From Melitaea cinxia (taxonomy: Eukaryota > Arthropoda > Insecta > Lepidoptera > Nymphalidae), in NCBI RefSeq assembly GCF_905220565.1, contig NC_059414.1, forward strand, positions 7,996,001 through 8,060,000: a stretch of DNA of 64,000 nt. The letters are read 5' to 3'. Of this stretch, positions 44,064 through 55,221 are shown one piece after another. The translations under genes and the position numbers were made by a program. The notes below the pieces were generated by a model. That model was not told where the DNA came from. It did not search any database and saw nothing but the letters and a program-made list of their open reading frames with translations. Position 1 is the stretch's first letter. Each line of letters starts with the position of its first letter.

Positions 44064-44912
44064 CTACTGTTCATTATTTTTGTTTGTTTGATCGTTTGTT
44101 GGGTTGGCCTTTTGGTTGTTAGTGATTTGGTTTTTGGGGGTTAGGAAACTAAGTATTCCTGGTTTAATAACTCCCTCTGATAAACTCGATGATCTTTGTA
44201 GTCCTGTTTGAGTTTTGTTCTTTTTATTAGCCTGTGCCCTTGGCTCTGGTTGCGTAAGATCATTGTGGTTTGGTGATATCGATAGAGTTCTTTTCTTGTT
44301 GCTTGGTGAATTTGCATTTTTGTGATGTATTATCAGTTTGTCGTACTTGATAGTGGCAGAGTTTCCTTTCTCTTTTTCTAATTTAACTTGCTCTTGCAGT
44401 TCCCTTCTTTTTTCTAAAATATGCTGTGGAAAGTCTTCTTTTATATAGTAAGTGGTATCTTTTAATAAACTCTTCTTTTTAAAGATTTCTATTTTTGTGC
44501 CCAATGTAGTAAAAGTTACAATAATAGGCCGGGGTTTTTCTCCTTTCTTCCCTATTCTCCTAGTTTCTTGTATATCTCTGTATTCTAGGCCTAAAGAGAA
44601 ATATTGATTTATGAAACCTAAAACGGTTTTTTCTAAATTTGCATATGATGTTTCAGTTTCCGCTAAACCAAAAATTACGATGTTTCTCTGTCTTGATTGT
44701 TTTTCTAGGAAGTATAATCTTTTTTCTTGGTTTTCCAGCTTCTCTTTGAGATTTTCGTATTTTACATCTATTGTTTTGAACTTTTCCTCCAATGAGCAGT
44801 TTATATTTTGCGTAACTTGTTCCGTAACTTTATCAGCTGACTGTAAAATTGTTGCTTTTTGTTCATTTAATTCATTTTGAATTTTTCTGAGCATATCTAA
44901 AACTTCTTCCAT
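44064..44912 (-). CDS. LINE ORF1 protein (coiled-coil RNA-binding type)
   Basis: 282 residues. Residues about 1-75 are heptad-like ('MLRKIQNELNEQKATI', 'YENLKEKLENQEKRLYFLEK'). Next comes an RRM-like segment starting 'RQRNIVIFGLAE', with 'RRIGKKGEKPRPIIVTF'. A basic, polar, asparagine-rich tail ends the protein. The layout resembles LINE-1-type ORF1 proteins, which coat element RNA. It is followed 81 bp later by ORF2. Confidence 0.8.
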   Translation of the reverse strand: MEEVLDMLRKIQNELNEQKATILQSADKVTEQVTQNINCSLEEKFKTIDVKYENLKEKLENQEKRLYFLEKQSRQRNIVIFGLAETETSYANLEKTVLGFINQYFSLGLEYRDIQETRRIGKKGEKPRPIIVTFTTLGTKIEIFKKKSLLKDTTYYIKEDFPQHILEKRRELQEQVKLEKEKGNSATIKYDKLIIHHKNANSPSNKKRTLSISPNHNDLTQPEPRAQANKKNKTQTGLQRSSSLSEGVIKPGILSFLTPKNQITNNQKANPTNDQTNKNNEQ

Positions 44913-45708
44913 GATTATCGGTTATGTTTTGCGGTAATATAATATTGTGATTATTTTTAATGTTGTTTTGATACTTGCGCTGCCCTCTGTTGCTCTAACT
45001 AGGTACTAGAAGCTGTTTGGTAAGTGACAAGCTATATAGTTATAGTAGTATTTTCAAGTATTTTCTCTAGATGGCGCTCATTTTATTGATCAAACTAGAA
45101 ATTATGCATATATTTAATTGTTTTCTGCAAGTTTTATATTTGAATAATGTGTGTTTTAATTTTTGCACATTTTTTATCTTTTTGTAGACCACTGTTAACA
45201 ATTTAATGTAGGAAATGTTGCTAAATAGTTCAGTTTTGAAATATTATTCACTAATTGTTTTTCACGTATAATGATTTGTTATTCACTGTTTTTGGTCCTT
45301 GCCCACAATGCCTTTCGATAGTCACTTGCTTATAGTTCCACTGCACTTATTCTTAATATTAAAAGTCACTGGTATATATTTTTATTTTACACTATATATG
45401 AAGTCAACGTTTATCGTGGCTCAGTAGCACCTACCCTCCTGAGCAACTTAAAAGTAATTAAATCACGAGGGTTGCCATTTTACGATATTTAAATTTTTTC
45501 ATTGATGACTTTTATCAGTGCTGCAGAAAACCATAGCGGATATTTACTAGACCGTGTTTTGGATTTGGGCACATGTTTAGCAATGAAAATTCTCAGAACA
45601 GCAATCATAACTCGACAATTTCTTCTCCGAAGAATATTATTTAATTTTTAGTTGTCAAAGTGACAGGAGGTCGTTTACAAAAGACTCCGCATTTAAAAAT
45701 CGAGAATA

Positions 45709-46677
45709 ATGGAAATAGAAGCTGTAACTGTTGATAGTGCTATAAACAACCTCACTAAGACTGTGTTCAGCCTTCAAAACAAAGTTTTATCACTTGAGAA
45801 GACCATATTATCACAGAACGATATAATTATGAAACTAGTCAGTGTGTACGAAAAATACAGTGTAGCGGGAGTTGAGATAAATATTGAAGCTAAAGAGGGT
45901 AGACGTGCCTTAAAACCGTCTCAGCAATCTATGTGTAATACACGCGATCGGGCGATGTCGGCGATTTCCGTGACCGATCGGAAGAGCAAAGGCCATGTTC
46001 AATCACCCGCTCAATCTCAAATCGTAGAAACAGCCGAGCCCACCCGAACGTCGCCGAACCACACATCTATTACGAATGCGCCGGCTTCTCCGAGCGTGAC
46101 CGATCAGCGGGACTGTTTATTGAATATTGAACGGACGACTAGAGCGCATAAGGATGAAATTAACAATTCTACATCAGTTGCGTACGCTCAGATAGACGAA
46201 TGGGTTAACGTGAAGCCCAGACGGTCGCGACGAGCGAGGGCTGCGAATGGAAGTTTGAATGCAATGGGGGATCAGATGACACAGGAAATATCTAGCATGG
46301 AAGTAAGCGGTAACCCGACTAAAATGAAGACTACAAGAATTAATCCGATTAGCAGGGGATGTAATACGTCTGTTCTTCGAATAAAAGCTGTGGAGCGGAA
46401 GAAATATTTTCATATATGGAGACTCCTCACAGACACATCCGTAGAAAATTTAACAGATTATGTGCGTGAAATACTCGGCGCGGACAGCTATATTAAAGTA
46501 GATAAGATAAATCATAAGACCGTAAGAGGATACTCGTCGTTTAGAATCTGCGTATCGGAAAATAACTTCGAAAAATTGTGTGATCCTAGTATTTGGCCGA
46601 AAGATGCTGAATTCAGTGAGTGGGTGTTTTTTCGGAGACCAACAACAACAGGAAACAAACAAACAAACAAAAAGTAG
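45709..46677 (+). CDS. LINE ORF1 protein (322 aa)
   Basis: It starts MEIEAVTVDSAINNL with a short coiled coil ('VFSLQNKVLSLEKTILSQND'). A long polar, serine/threonine-rich middle follows, and then a C-terminal segment ('VLRIKAVERKKYFHIWRLL', 'YIKVDKINHKTVRGYSSFRI') that looks like an RRM/esterase-type domain end of CR1 ORF1 proteins. No zinc knuckle was found. The stop at 46675-46677 lies inside the start of ORF2. Confidence 0.75.
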   Translation: MEIEAVTVDSAINNLTKTVFSLQNKVLSLEKTILSQNDIIMKLVSVYEKYSVAGVEINIEAKEGRRALKPSQQSMCNTRDRAMSAISVTDRKSKGHVQSPAQSQIVETAEPTRTSPNHTSITNAPASPSVTDQRDCLLNIERTTRAHKDEINNSTSVAYAQIDEWVNVKPRRSRRARAANGSLNAMGDQMTQEISSMEVSGNPTKMKTTRINPISRGCNTSVLRIKAVERKKYFHIWRLLTDTSVENLTDYVREILGADSYIKVDKINHKTVRGYSSFRICVSENNFEKLCDPSIWPKDAEFSEWVFFRRPTTTGNKQTNKK

Positions 46678-49552
46678 ATCGGTGAACATTTTTTATCAGA
46701 ATGTAAGAGGTCTCCGAACAAAGACATCAGATTTTCTGTCCTTACTCGAGTCTTCGGGTTCGGACTTGTTCGCTATCACCGAGACCGGCTGCAGTGAGTC
46801 TATTCAAAACGCGGAGATAATGTTACCGGGTTACTCTGTGCTGCGCTGCGACCGAGCCGACGGCCGCAAGCAGGGCGGGGTGCTGCTGGCGGCCACACCA
46901 CGTTTCGTTTTGCGGCAAGTACCAACACCCGACGGCATTAATATAAACAGGTACAACTTTGAATTAGTTTGCGCAACTGTCTATGTACAAAATAGGTTTC
47001 TGTTCGCCTGTTGTGTATTGTACATCCCACCGCACACGGAAGAAAATGAGTTTATCTTAATATTTACGTTATTAGAAAAAATTTGTGTAAAATATAAAAA
47101 TAATGTATTAATTTTAGGTGATTTTAATTTATTTTCTACTAATGATTATGTACGTAATTACTATGAATATTTCTTAGCCTTTTGTGAACTCGTTCAGTAT
47201 AATGCAGTTCCTAACTGTAGTGGCAGGCAGCTAGACCTGGTGCTGAGCGGCCGCGGCGTCGGCGTGGCGGTAGCAGCGGCTGACGAGGCCTTGCGGCCGG
47301 TGGACGCGTACCACCCGCCGCTTGCTGTCACTGTCACTGTCGCTGCTGCCGCCGCGGTTGCGAATCGCGGCAACAGTTACCAGGTACTGCCTCGGGAACA
47401 GTATAAGCAGTGGAATTTTAACAAAGCTGACTTTGTCAAGTTGTACGGTTCAATCATGAACATAGACTGGACCGAATTATATTTATTAAATGATCCCAAT
47501 TCGGTTTTAAATTGTTTTTATGAAAAAATCACGTACGTTCTTGACGATTGTGTACCCGTTAAAAAAAATAAAAAACGTGAAGATACTAGGTATATTTACC
47601 CGGTATGGTATACGTCGAAATTAATTAAAAATATACAGATAAAATACAATTTACATAAAACATACAAAATTAGTAAATCACCGAAAGATTACGAGGCGTT
47701 CTCTCGGTACAGGGCGAGAGTAAAAGCGGACACCGCGCTTGCTCATGACCGATACCGATACAGAGTACAGGACACCCTCGCTTCGGATCCAAAAGCATTT
47801 TGGGATTACATAAGGGCAAAAAGGGGTACTTCTAGGCGGTATGAATTAGTACAGGATGGACTTACACTCTCGGATCAGGAATGTGCAACGATGTTTGCAC
47901 AGTTTTTCCATTCCGTTTATAATCCAGAGCCACCACGACTGGATGTTTCAGCAGTCAGCGCTACGGTGAGTGGCAGCGGGCACGTGCAGTTGACGCGCCT
48001 GACACAGGCAGATGTGTGTCGGGCGCTGGCGCGGCTGCCACCGAAGCACTCCGTTGGACCGGATGGCATTCCACCCTTCATCCTCAAGGACTGCCGTTTC
48101 GTGTTGGAGGAGCCGCTGTTGCATATTTTTAATGCCTGTCTCGCAACTGCTACGTTTCCCGACAGGTGGAAGCTCACACGAGTGGTGCCGGTCCCAAAGG
48201 GACGAGGTGGTCCAGAACCAAGCGACTATCGGCCGGTGGCACTTCTGAGCGCACCGGCCAAGATATTTGAGTCGGCAATTCATACCTCATTGTATGCGCA
48301 GGTGAGAGCCCGGTTGTCTGACGCACAGCACGGGTTTCGTCCTGGACGAGGGACATCCGGGAACCTGCTGCATTTGATGGCACAGGTGTGGCCAGTGGTC
48401 GATGCCGGGGGCCAGGTGGACGTCGCCTACTTCGATTTCCGGAAGGCGTTCGATACAGTTGATAATGACGTCCTGCTCTCAAAGCTGGCGGCTGTGGGGT
48501 GCACGCCTCATACGCTGGCCTTCTTTGCCAGTTATCTGCGGGACAGGCGTCAGTACGTCGACTGTGGCGGACGCTATTCGGAACAGTACTGGACAAGATC
48601 AGGAGTCAGCCAGGGCAGTAATTTAGGTCCCCTCCAATTTATCATTATGATAAACGATCTACCGGAGGTGATCCATGAGTCGACGTGCCTTTTATTTGCT
48701 GACGATCTGAAATTAGTACGCGAAGTGGGCGACACCTCGGATCACATCAAACTGCAACGGGATATAGACAGGGTTGTAAGGTGGAGCCACGATAACAAAC
48801 TATACTTTAACGTGGCTAAGTGCTCCGTGTTGTCTTTCAGCCGCGCGCGCTGTCCACGACATCACCCGTACCACATCGAAGGCGAGCCACTGCAGCGCGT
48901 CTCCGAGATTAAAGATCTGGGTGTCCGGTTCACCGCTGATCTCAACTTTCGGGAACATATAGTCGGAGTGTGCAAAAAAGCGTACCGGAACCTTGGCTTT
49001 ATATTACGGCAGTCGGTCGGCTTTGACAACTTCAAAGCTCTCCGGGCCTTGTATGATGCCTTGGTGAAGAGTCATTTGGAGTGTAGCTCGGTTGTGTGGG
49101 CCCCGAGTGAGATCAAATATAAAGCAATGGTAGAGCGGATACAAAACAAATTTGCTCGAGTTCTGTACCGGAAGTTATATGGGGTATACCCTGGTTATCC
49201 GTTGCTGTACCCTACCCTGTTCGTTTTAGGCATGGTGGGGTACAGCACGTTGGAAACCAGGCGCGAAGTCTCCCTTGCTACGTACATGTGGAAGGTTCTA
49301 CGCGGTGAAACGGACAATCCAGCAATTCTCAAAGAACTCAGGCTGTGCGCGGTGGACAACGCGGTGCAGCGGAGACGACGCCCCAGCCTCCTGGCACTAC
49401 CCCGGGCGCGCACCAACTTGTTGCGTGACGCCCCGCTAACACGAGCTATACGCACGCTTAACATAGTGGCCGACAGAATTGACTTATTCAGTTGCACACT
49501 GAACGAGTTCACGAGGATCGTAACTGGAGTCGTCTCATACAAATTAAATTGA
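46580..49552 (+). CDS. LINE ORF2: endonuclease and reverse transcriptase (CR1/Jockey-like)
   Basis: 990 residues from the first ATG at 46580; the conserved part starts only at 'VNIFYQNVRGLRTK' (residue about 35). The endonuclease has 'FAITETGCSES', 'ILGDFNLFS' and 'VDAYHPPLAV'. The reverse transcriptase has 'PKHSVGPDGIPPFILKDC', 'SDYRPVALLSAPAKIFE', 'GVSQGSNLGPLQFI' and the catalytic 'LLFADDLKLV' near residue 706. The first ORF2 ATG overlaps ORF1 by 98 bases in the +1 frame. Codons are GC-richer than the surrounding DNA, as in other young copies of this type. Antisense open frames over it are shadows. Confidence 0.88.
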   Translation: MILVFGRKMLNSVSGCFFGDQQQQETNKQTKSRSVNIFYQNVRGLRTKTSDFLSLLESSGSDLFAITETGCSESIQNAEIMLPGYSVLRCDRADGRKQGGVLLAATPRFVLRQVPTPDGININRYNFELVCATVYVQNRFLFACCVLYIPPHTEENEFILIFTLLEKICVKYKNNVLILGDFNLFSTNDYVRNYYEYFLAFCELVQYNAVPNCSGRQLDLVLSGRGVGVAVAAADEALRPVDAYHPPLAVTVTVAAAAAVANRGNSYQVLPREQYKQWNFNKADFVKLYGSIMNIDWTELYLLNDPNSVLNCFYEKITYVLDDCVPVKKNKKREDTRYIYPVWYTSKLIKNIQIKYNLHKTYKISKSPKDYEAFSRYRARVKADTALAHDRYRYRVQDTLASDPKAFWDYIRAKRGTSRRYELVQDGLTLSDQECATMFAQFFHSVYNPEPPRLDVSAVSATVSGSGHVQLTRLTQADVCRALARLPPKHSVGPDGIPPFILKDCRFVLEEPLLHIFNACLATATFPDRWKLTRVVPVPKGRGGPEPSDYRPVALLSAPAKIFESAIHTSLYAQVRARLSDAQHGFRPGRGTSGNLLHLMAQVWPVVDAGGQVDVAYFDFRKAFDTVDNDVLLSKLAAVGCTPHTLAFFASYLRDRRQYVDCGGRYSEQYWTRSGVSQGSNLGPLQFIIMINDLPEVIHESTCLLFADDLKLVREVGDTSDHIKLQRDIDRVVRWSHDNKLYFNVAKCSVLSFSRARCPRHHPYHIEGEPLQRVSEIKDLGVRFTADLNFREHIVGVCKKAYRNLGFILRQSVGFDNFKALRALYDALVKSHLECSSVVWAPSEIKYKAMVERIQNKFARVLYRKLYGVYPGYPLLYPTLFVLGMVGYSTLETRREVSLATYMWKVLRGETDNPAILKELRLCAVDNAVQRRRRPSLLALPRARTNLLRDAPLTRAIRTLNIVADRIDLFSCTLNEFTRIVTGVVSYKLN

Positions 49553-50418
49553 AATCGGTTTTATTTGTTTTGACATTTATATTATACTTTCCTTTTATAG
49601 TTCGACGAATTTAATTTTTTTATGAGTTATGTAATTTTAATTATGTTTTATTGACTATGTTTCAAATTTGTATATTTTGATATTTTATTTAATTGTATTA
49701 ATTGCATTTTTATCATGTATTTAATTGGATTTTATTTTTACTGACTAGGTTTAAATTTATTTATTGGTTTTAGTTTATTTTATTTTTAATGAAAATTATT
49801 AAATTGACGAAATTATTATAGTTTTTATTAATATAGATTATGAAATTTGACTATGTATTGTGAATTTTTAATAATAACTTAGTTTTATTTTGTTAAATGA
49901 AATAATGGAATTGAATGTGATGTCAATTTTTATATTTGTATCTTCATATGACATGTATTTAATACGACAACGACACTAACGCATTAGGATAATATCCTGT
50001 AATGTTAGATGTATGATGGAATAAATAAATAAATAAATAAATAAATTATTCAGGGCACTTGTAATTTTGTCATAGTCAGGTTTGTAGAAGCGGAACCTAG
50101 CCCCAATACAAGATACCTATACCTTAAAATCTTAATAACGTCTATCACAAGAAAATAACACCAATCACTTTAAAAACCTAGTCACTTAAGTCATTTCCTA
50201 CCTACACCGTCACATCACTAAAACTTGATTACGAAGCCGCAAATATTTAACGTTGGTTAGATTCTTCGTTAGTGTATCAGCCAGTAGTGTAAATGTTTAT
50301 CTGTTGGACAGTATTCAACTTTAAATAACGGTTCATCAAGCTTTTCTTTCAGAAATTGGTAACGAACATAAATATGTTTACTTCTCCTATTTAAAACTTC
50401 GTTCTTCATTAAAGCAAT

Positions 50419-50800
50419 CATCATCATCATCATCATCATTGGCCTAAGTCCGTCTATTGCAGACGATTTAGACAGTGTCAGATAGACACTGTGTCACCTA
50501 GGACACTCTTCAGGAAAACGCAGTGTTGCTTAAGATCTGCGCCACCCTCTCGATCTCACTGGCTAGGCCCACAGGAAAGACGAGTCGATACGTGTGGATC
50601 CAGTTCGACTGCACGAGTCTTTCGCATTTTAGAGCTATGCCACGAATGCTTGACGGAGACCCCATTCCGGGTTTCAAATGAAGTTTTCCTTCTCCAGGAC
50701 CCTGATGATTCTGAACCAGGTTTATCCCTCGGTCGCCTTTTACGACCCCCACGGGATGAAAGAGGGTGGTGCTATTCCACTCGGCCGACACCACACGGCA
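50419..50800 (-). mobile_element. SINE-like element in the copia RNase H region
   Basis: It is flanked by a perfect 11-bp duplication, ATTAAAGCAAT (50408-50418 and 50801-50811). On the minus strand it begins 'tgccgtgtggtgtcggcc' and ends in a (GAT)n-type tail. It shares the core 'gtcgtaaaaggcgacc' with the 5.6-kb SINE-like family but differs elsewhere. When it is removed, the copia frame reads '...NQTAIALMKNEV'. Confidence 0.82.
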
Positions 50801-50867
50801 ATTAAAGCAATAGCAGTCTGATTATCGACCATCAAAGTTGTTTGAGGTACAACGTGTAACAATTCCT

Positions 50868-51958
<1,091 letters not shown>

Positions 51959-54705
51959 AATTCCTTCAAGAGATTTTGTATATATAATTAATTCTTTACA
52001 GCAATCAGCAGTAGCCATATACTCGGCCTCAGTACTAGAGAGTGCAACGATAGGTTATTTTCTAGATGCCCATGCAATCGGACCTCCTCCAAAACAAATC
52101 AAGTACCCAGTGGTACTTCTCCTGCAAAGTCCGCATCACAGAAGGCCACAAGAATACTATTTCCCCTAACATACTCAATACCCAAACCAGATGTACCTTT
52201 TATGTATTTTAGAATAGATTTATACTAGACTTATCATTTTCATTGGGATTATTTTGGTGTCTACTACAAGAGCCCACATGAAAAGCAATTTCAGGGCGAG
52301 ATTTATTAGCTACATACAGTTAAGAACCCATTGCCTCCCTATACTCCTCAATCAATGAGTTATCATTTATAACAGGATGTTCACCAGTATATATAGAGGG
52401 CGTAATCGTTGTCTTTATATCTTGCAAATTTAATTTATTAATTAATTTGTTAATGTAGGAAGCCTGAGCTATTTTAATCCCATTATCTGTAATATTAACA
52501 TGTATACCAATATAGTCATGTCACAAACACACATTTCAAATTCACTATTAAGTTCTTTTAGAATTTTATCCAGTTCCTCAAAAGTATTACCAGCGAGCAA
52601 ACCATCAGCTACATATACAGCAAGAAAAACAATATCACCATTCAATTCTTTGATGAAAATATAATGATCAGATTTTAATTGTAAGAAACCCTTTCTTCAG
52701 AACACTGGTAAACCTAATGTTCCACATCAAAGGAGCTTATTTTAGACCTTAAAGACTCTTCTTCAACCTACAAATCTTCCCCTTATTCACAACATAACCT
52801 TTAGGAACTTGCAGAAAGATTTTCTCTTCTAGATTTCCATGTAAAAATGCTGTCTTGATATCGAATTGTCTTAATTTCAAATTCTTCTGAGCTGCTATCG
52901 ATAAAATAATTTTAAGCGAAGTACTGTTCACCACAGGACTTCTCTAGGTTTCCTCGGAGTCAACTTTATATTTCTGTTGAAAACCTCTGACTACTAATCT
53001 AGCTTTATATGTATCTTCTATCCGACTTCTTACCCCAAAGACCCACTTGCTTCTTTTTCATCAAGTAACTCCCATGTGCCATTCTTTTCTATAGAAAATT
53101 TCTCTTCTCATATGGCTTTCAACCATTTCTCCTTTTCACTGCAGTTAACTGCTTCCTCGAACGTTAAAATTGCACATTCAGCCAAAAAATCCATAACGTA
53201 ATCTTTATACTTCTCAGGTAAAGTCATATTTCTCGGTGGATTCCACCTTGGACCCACACTTTCTGCAACAACTTCTTCATTTGCTTCATCAGCATCATTA
53301 AAAACATCAACAACCTCCTCTATTCTATCCTCACATGCATCCAAAAATTCATCAAAATCTCCTTTATTTTCTATAACTTCTTAATTTAGATTATCAATAA
53401 AATTCACATTCCTCACATCTTCAATTGCTTCTTCACAAACTACTTCATTTGTTTCTGTACTCTCTTCATTTTCAACACCGTCAATTGTTACTTCTTCTTC
53501 AACTGTTTGTTCTTCATCACTAGAAAATTCTTGTAAAAAATCTCCTTCTTCAATATTTAAACCTAAACAAATCCGCACAAAAATAATTATCAGCCACATC
53601 ACCAAAATTTTTACAAATCTCCGCATAATCATTCAGTTTTTCGTCAAAAGCGACATCCCTTGAATGTAACGTTTTCCTGATGCGTAATATTCCAAATTAT
53701 ATAGGAATTAGCATCATAACCGACCAGCAAACCCATCTCACAACATTTATCCAATTTACCCATAGGTCTATTTATTTTATAATATGCTTGAGAACCATAA
53801 ACCTTTATATTAGATAAGTCCGGCTTCTTACCATGCCATAGCTCAAAAGGCGTTTTATTTTTGGTAGACATGCATACTCTATTGAGAAGGTACGCAGCTG
53901 TAAATATAGCTTCACCCCAATGCAATTTAGGCATTTTAGAGTCAAACATAAGAGCTCGTGTTTTCTCCATTAGAGTTCTATTTAGTCTTTCAGCTTTATC
54001 ATTTAATTGAGGAGTATATGGCACAGTATAATCTAGCATTATACCTCTATTCTGACACCACTTAACTAGCTGGCTACTGCAGTATTCACCTCCATTATCA
54101 CACCGTAGTTTTTCAATTTTTTGATTAAATTGTCTTTCAGCCCAATGAATAAAGTGTAATATGCAACCTATTGTATCTGATTTATTTCGTAAAAGATAGA
54201 CCCTTGCGTAGTAAGTAAAATCATCGAGAAACGTAACGAAATATCTCCTACTATCCCATGCCTAACAGTCAATTGGACTACAAATATAAGTATGAATAAT
54301 TTCTAGTGGTCTATTAGCTAAATGCCGTACAGTTTTCAAGGAAGCCTACATAATTTAGCTTGATGACAAACTTAGCAGGATTTTGATACGAAGTCGGAAC
54401 TAGACAGGTTTAAACCTACAACGTTCTTTGCTGTTTTTCTAACATTGCTCAGATGAGCTCACCGTCTGGGTCAAATACTTTCACTTTCAACCAGCAACGC
54501 CGAGACAGTTGGAAAAGTTGCATTTAGTTTCGTAATATCGAGGCCGTTATTGTTCCTATGCGCTACAAGTACTTTTTCCTCTTCTTTCCTTACTACTGCT
54601 ACATTTTTATAGAAAATTATTTCAAAATCTCCGTCTGTTAAGCTGCTAGCCGAAATAATATTTTTACCAATCTTAGGTACATGTAACACTCCTTCTAAAG
54701 TACAG

Positions 54706-55156
54706 CAGGGCTATTCTGTAAATAACAATTTCGATATCGAGCTTCACCTGAGTGACAGCGCTCACTTCGAAAGCGAACCTACTTCACCTTGGTTTGGAAT
54801 TCTGTAAACATTCCGTACGCACAAGCGATGTGAAGTGAGTGTTGAATCGAAGAGTGGCAATTTAGAGCTGTGTTTATTTTATCGATATTCTTTTCTTATG
54901 ACTTTATTTTAGAATATGTGCATGAAGTCAAGTGTCGAATCAAGTCTCGAATTGTGATGTGTGAAGCGGTAAATCCCCTTACAGAATACCGAATTCATAC
55001 TATTAAATGTCAACGTTCTCACGCAACAGGGTTCGACTCGTCGCCGTACTCACAAGTGTGGCGCTACAGGACTGTCGAGTTTTAATGAATACGAATTTGA
55101 TATCTCACCGCGGATTCCGCTTTCGAGACACGAAAACGTTCTTACAGAATAGCACT
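54706..55156. mobile_element. 451-bp MITE in the copia pre-integrase region
   Basis: The ends are CAGGGCTATTCTGTAAATAA at the left and, on the other strand, AGTGCTATTCTGTAAGAAC at the right. ACAG flanks both sides (54702-54705 and 55157-55160). When it is removed, the copia frame joins '...GRCITDTC' to 'TLEGVLHVPKIG'. It has no transposase. The superfamily is uncertain because the duplication could be 3 or 4 bp. Confidence 0.8.
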
Positions 55157-55221
55157 ACAGGTGTCAGTAATACATCTACCAATTGCTTCTACATTTATCA
55201 TTATATTATCAGCGCAAGCTA

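Larger units (their letters stand above)
40875..45437 (-). mobile_element. Near-complete RTE-like LINE (4.56 kb)
   Basis: It is flanked by a perfect 16-bp duplication, CCTGAGCAACTTAAAA (40859-40874 and 45438-45453). Reading on the minus strand there is a 5' leader of about 520 bp, ORF1 (44912-44064), ORF2 (43982-41130), a 3' UTR and an AT-rich tail of TTTTTA type. Both frames are open over their length. The only visible lesion is a stop near the very end of ORF2. This is a young insertion. Confidence 0.88.
45642..50044 (+). mobile_element. Complete CR1/Jockey-like LINE (4.4 kb)
   Basis: The flanks are ATTATT at 45636-45641 and 50045-50050. When the element is removed, the host LINE frame reads through as ...SALNN-ILRRRN.... 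It contains a short 5' leader, ORF1 (45709-46677), ORF2 (46580-49552), an AT-rich 3' UTR and a tail of repeated AAAT units ending at 50044. No nonsense codons interrupt either frame, so it looks young and possibly competent. Confidence 0.85.
40673..50101 (-). mobile_element. Old CR1/Jockey-like LINE that hosts two full-length LINE insertions
   Basis: Three pieces on the minus strand belong to one element. 50101-50051 encodes 'ARFRFYKPDYDKITSALNN'. 45641-45454 goes on with 'ILRRRNCRVMIAV', 'HVPKSKTRSSKYPLWFS' and '...DLITFKLLRE'. 40858-40673 encodes 'RCAKLHNLNYKLYL', 'SNPKLFWSFIKRKKG' and 'SISYPATMSLDG'. This is the segment between endonuclease and reverse transcriptase. The pieces close in frame, apart from one frameshift near 45480, when the inserts at 45642-50044 and 40875-45437 are removed. 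Confidence 0.78.

Noticed and set aside
47917..48626. Antisense and other-frame open frames over the CR1/Jockey-like ORF2
   Set aside because: They are shadows of the GC-richer coding frame.
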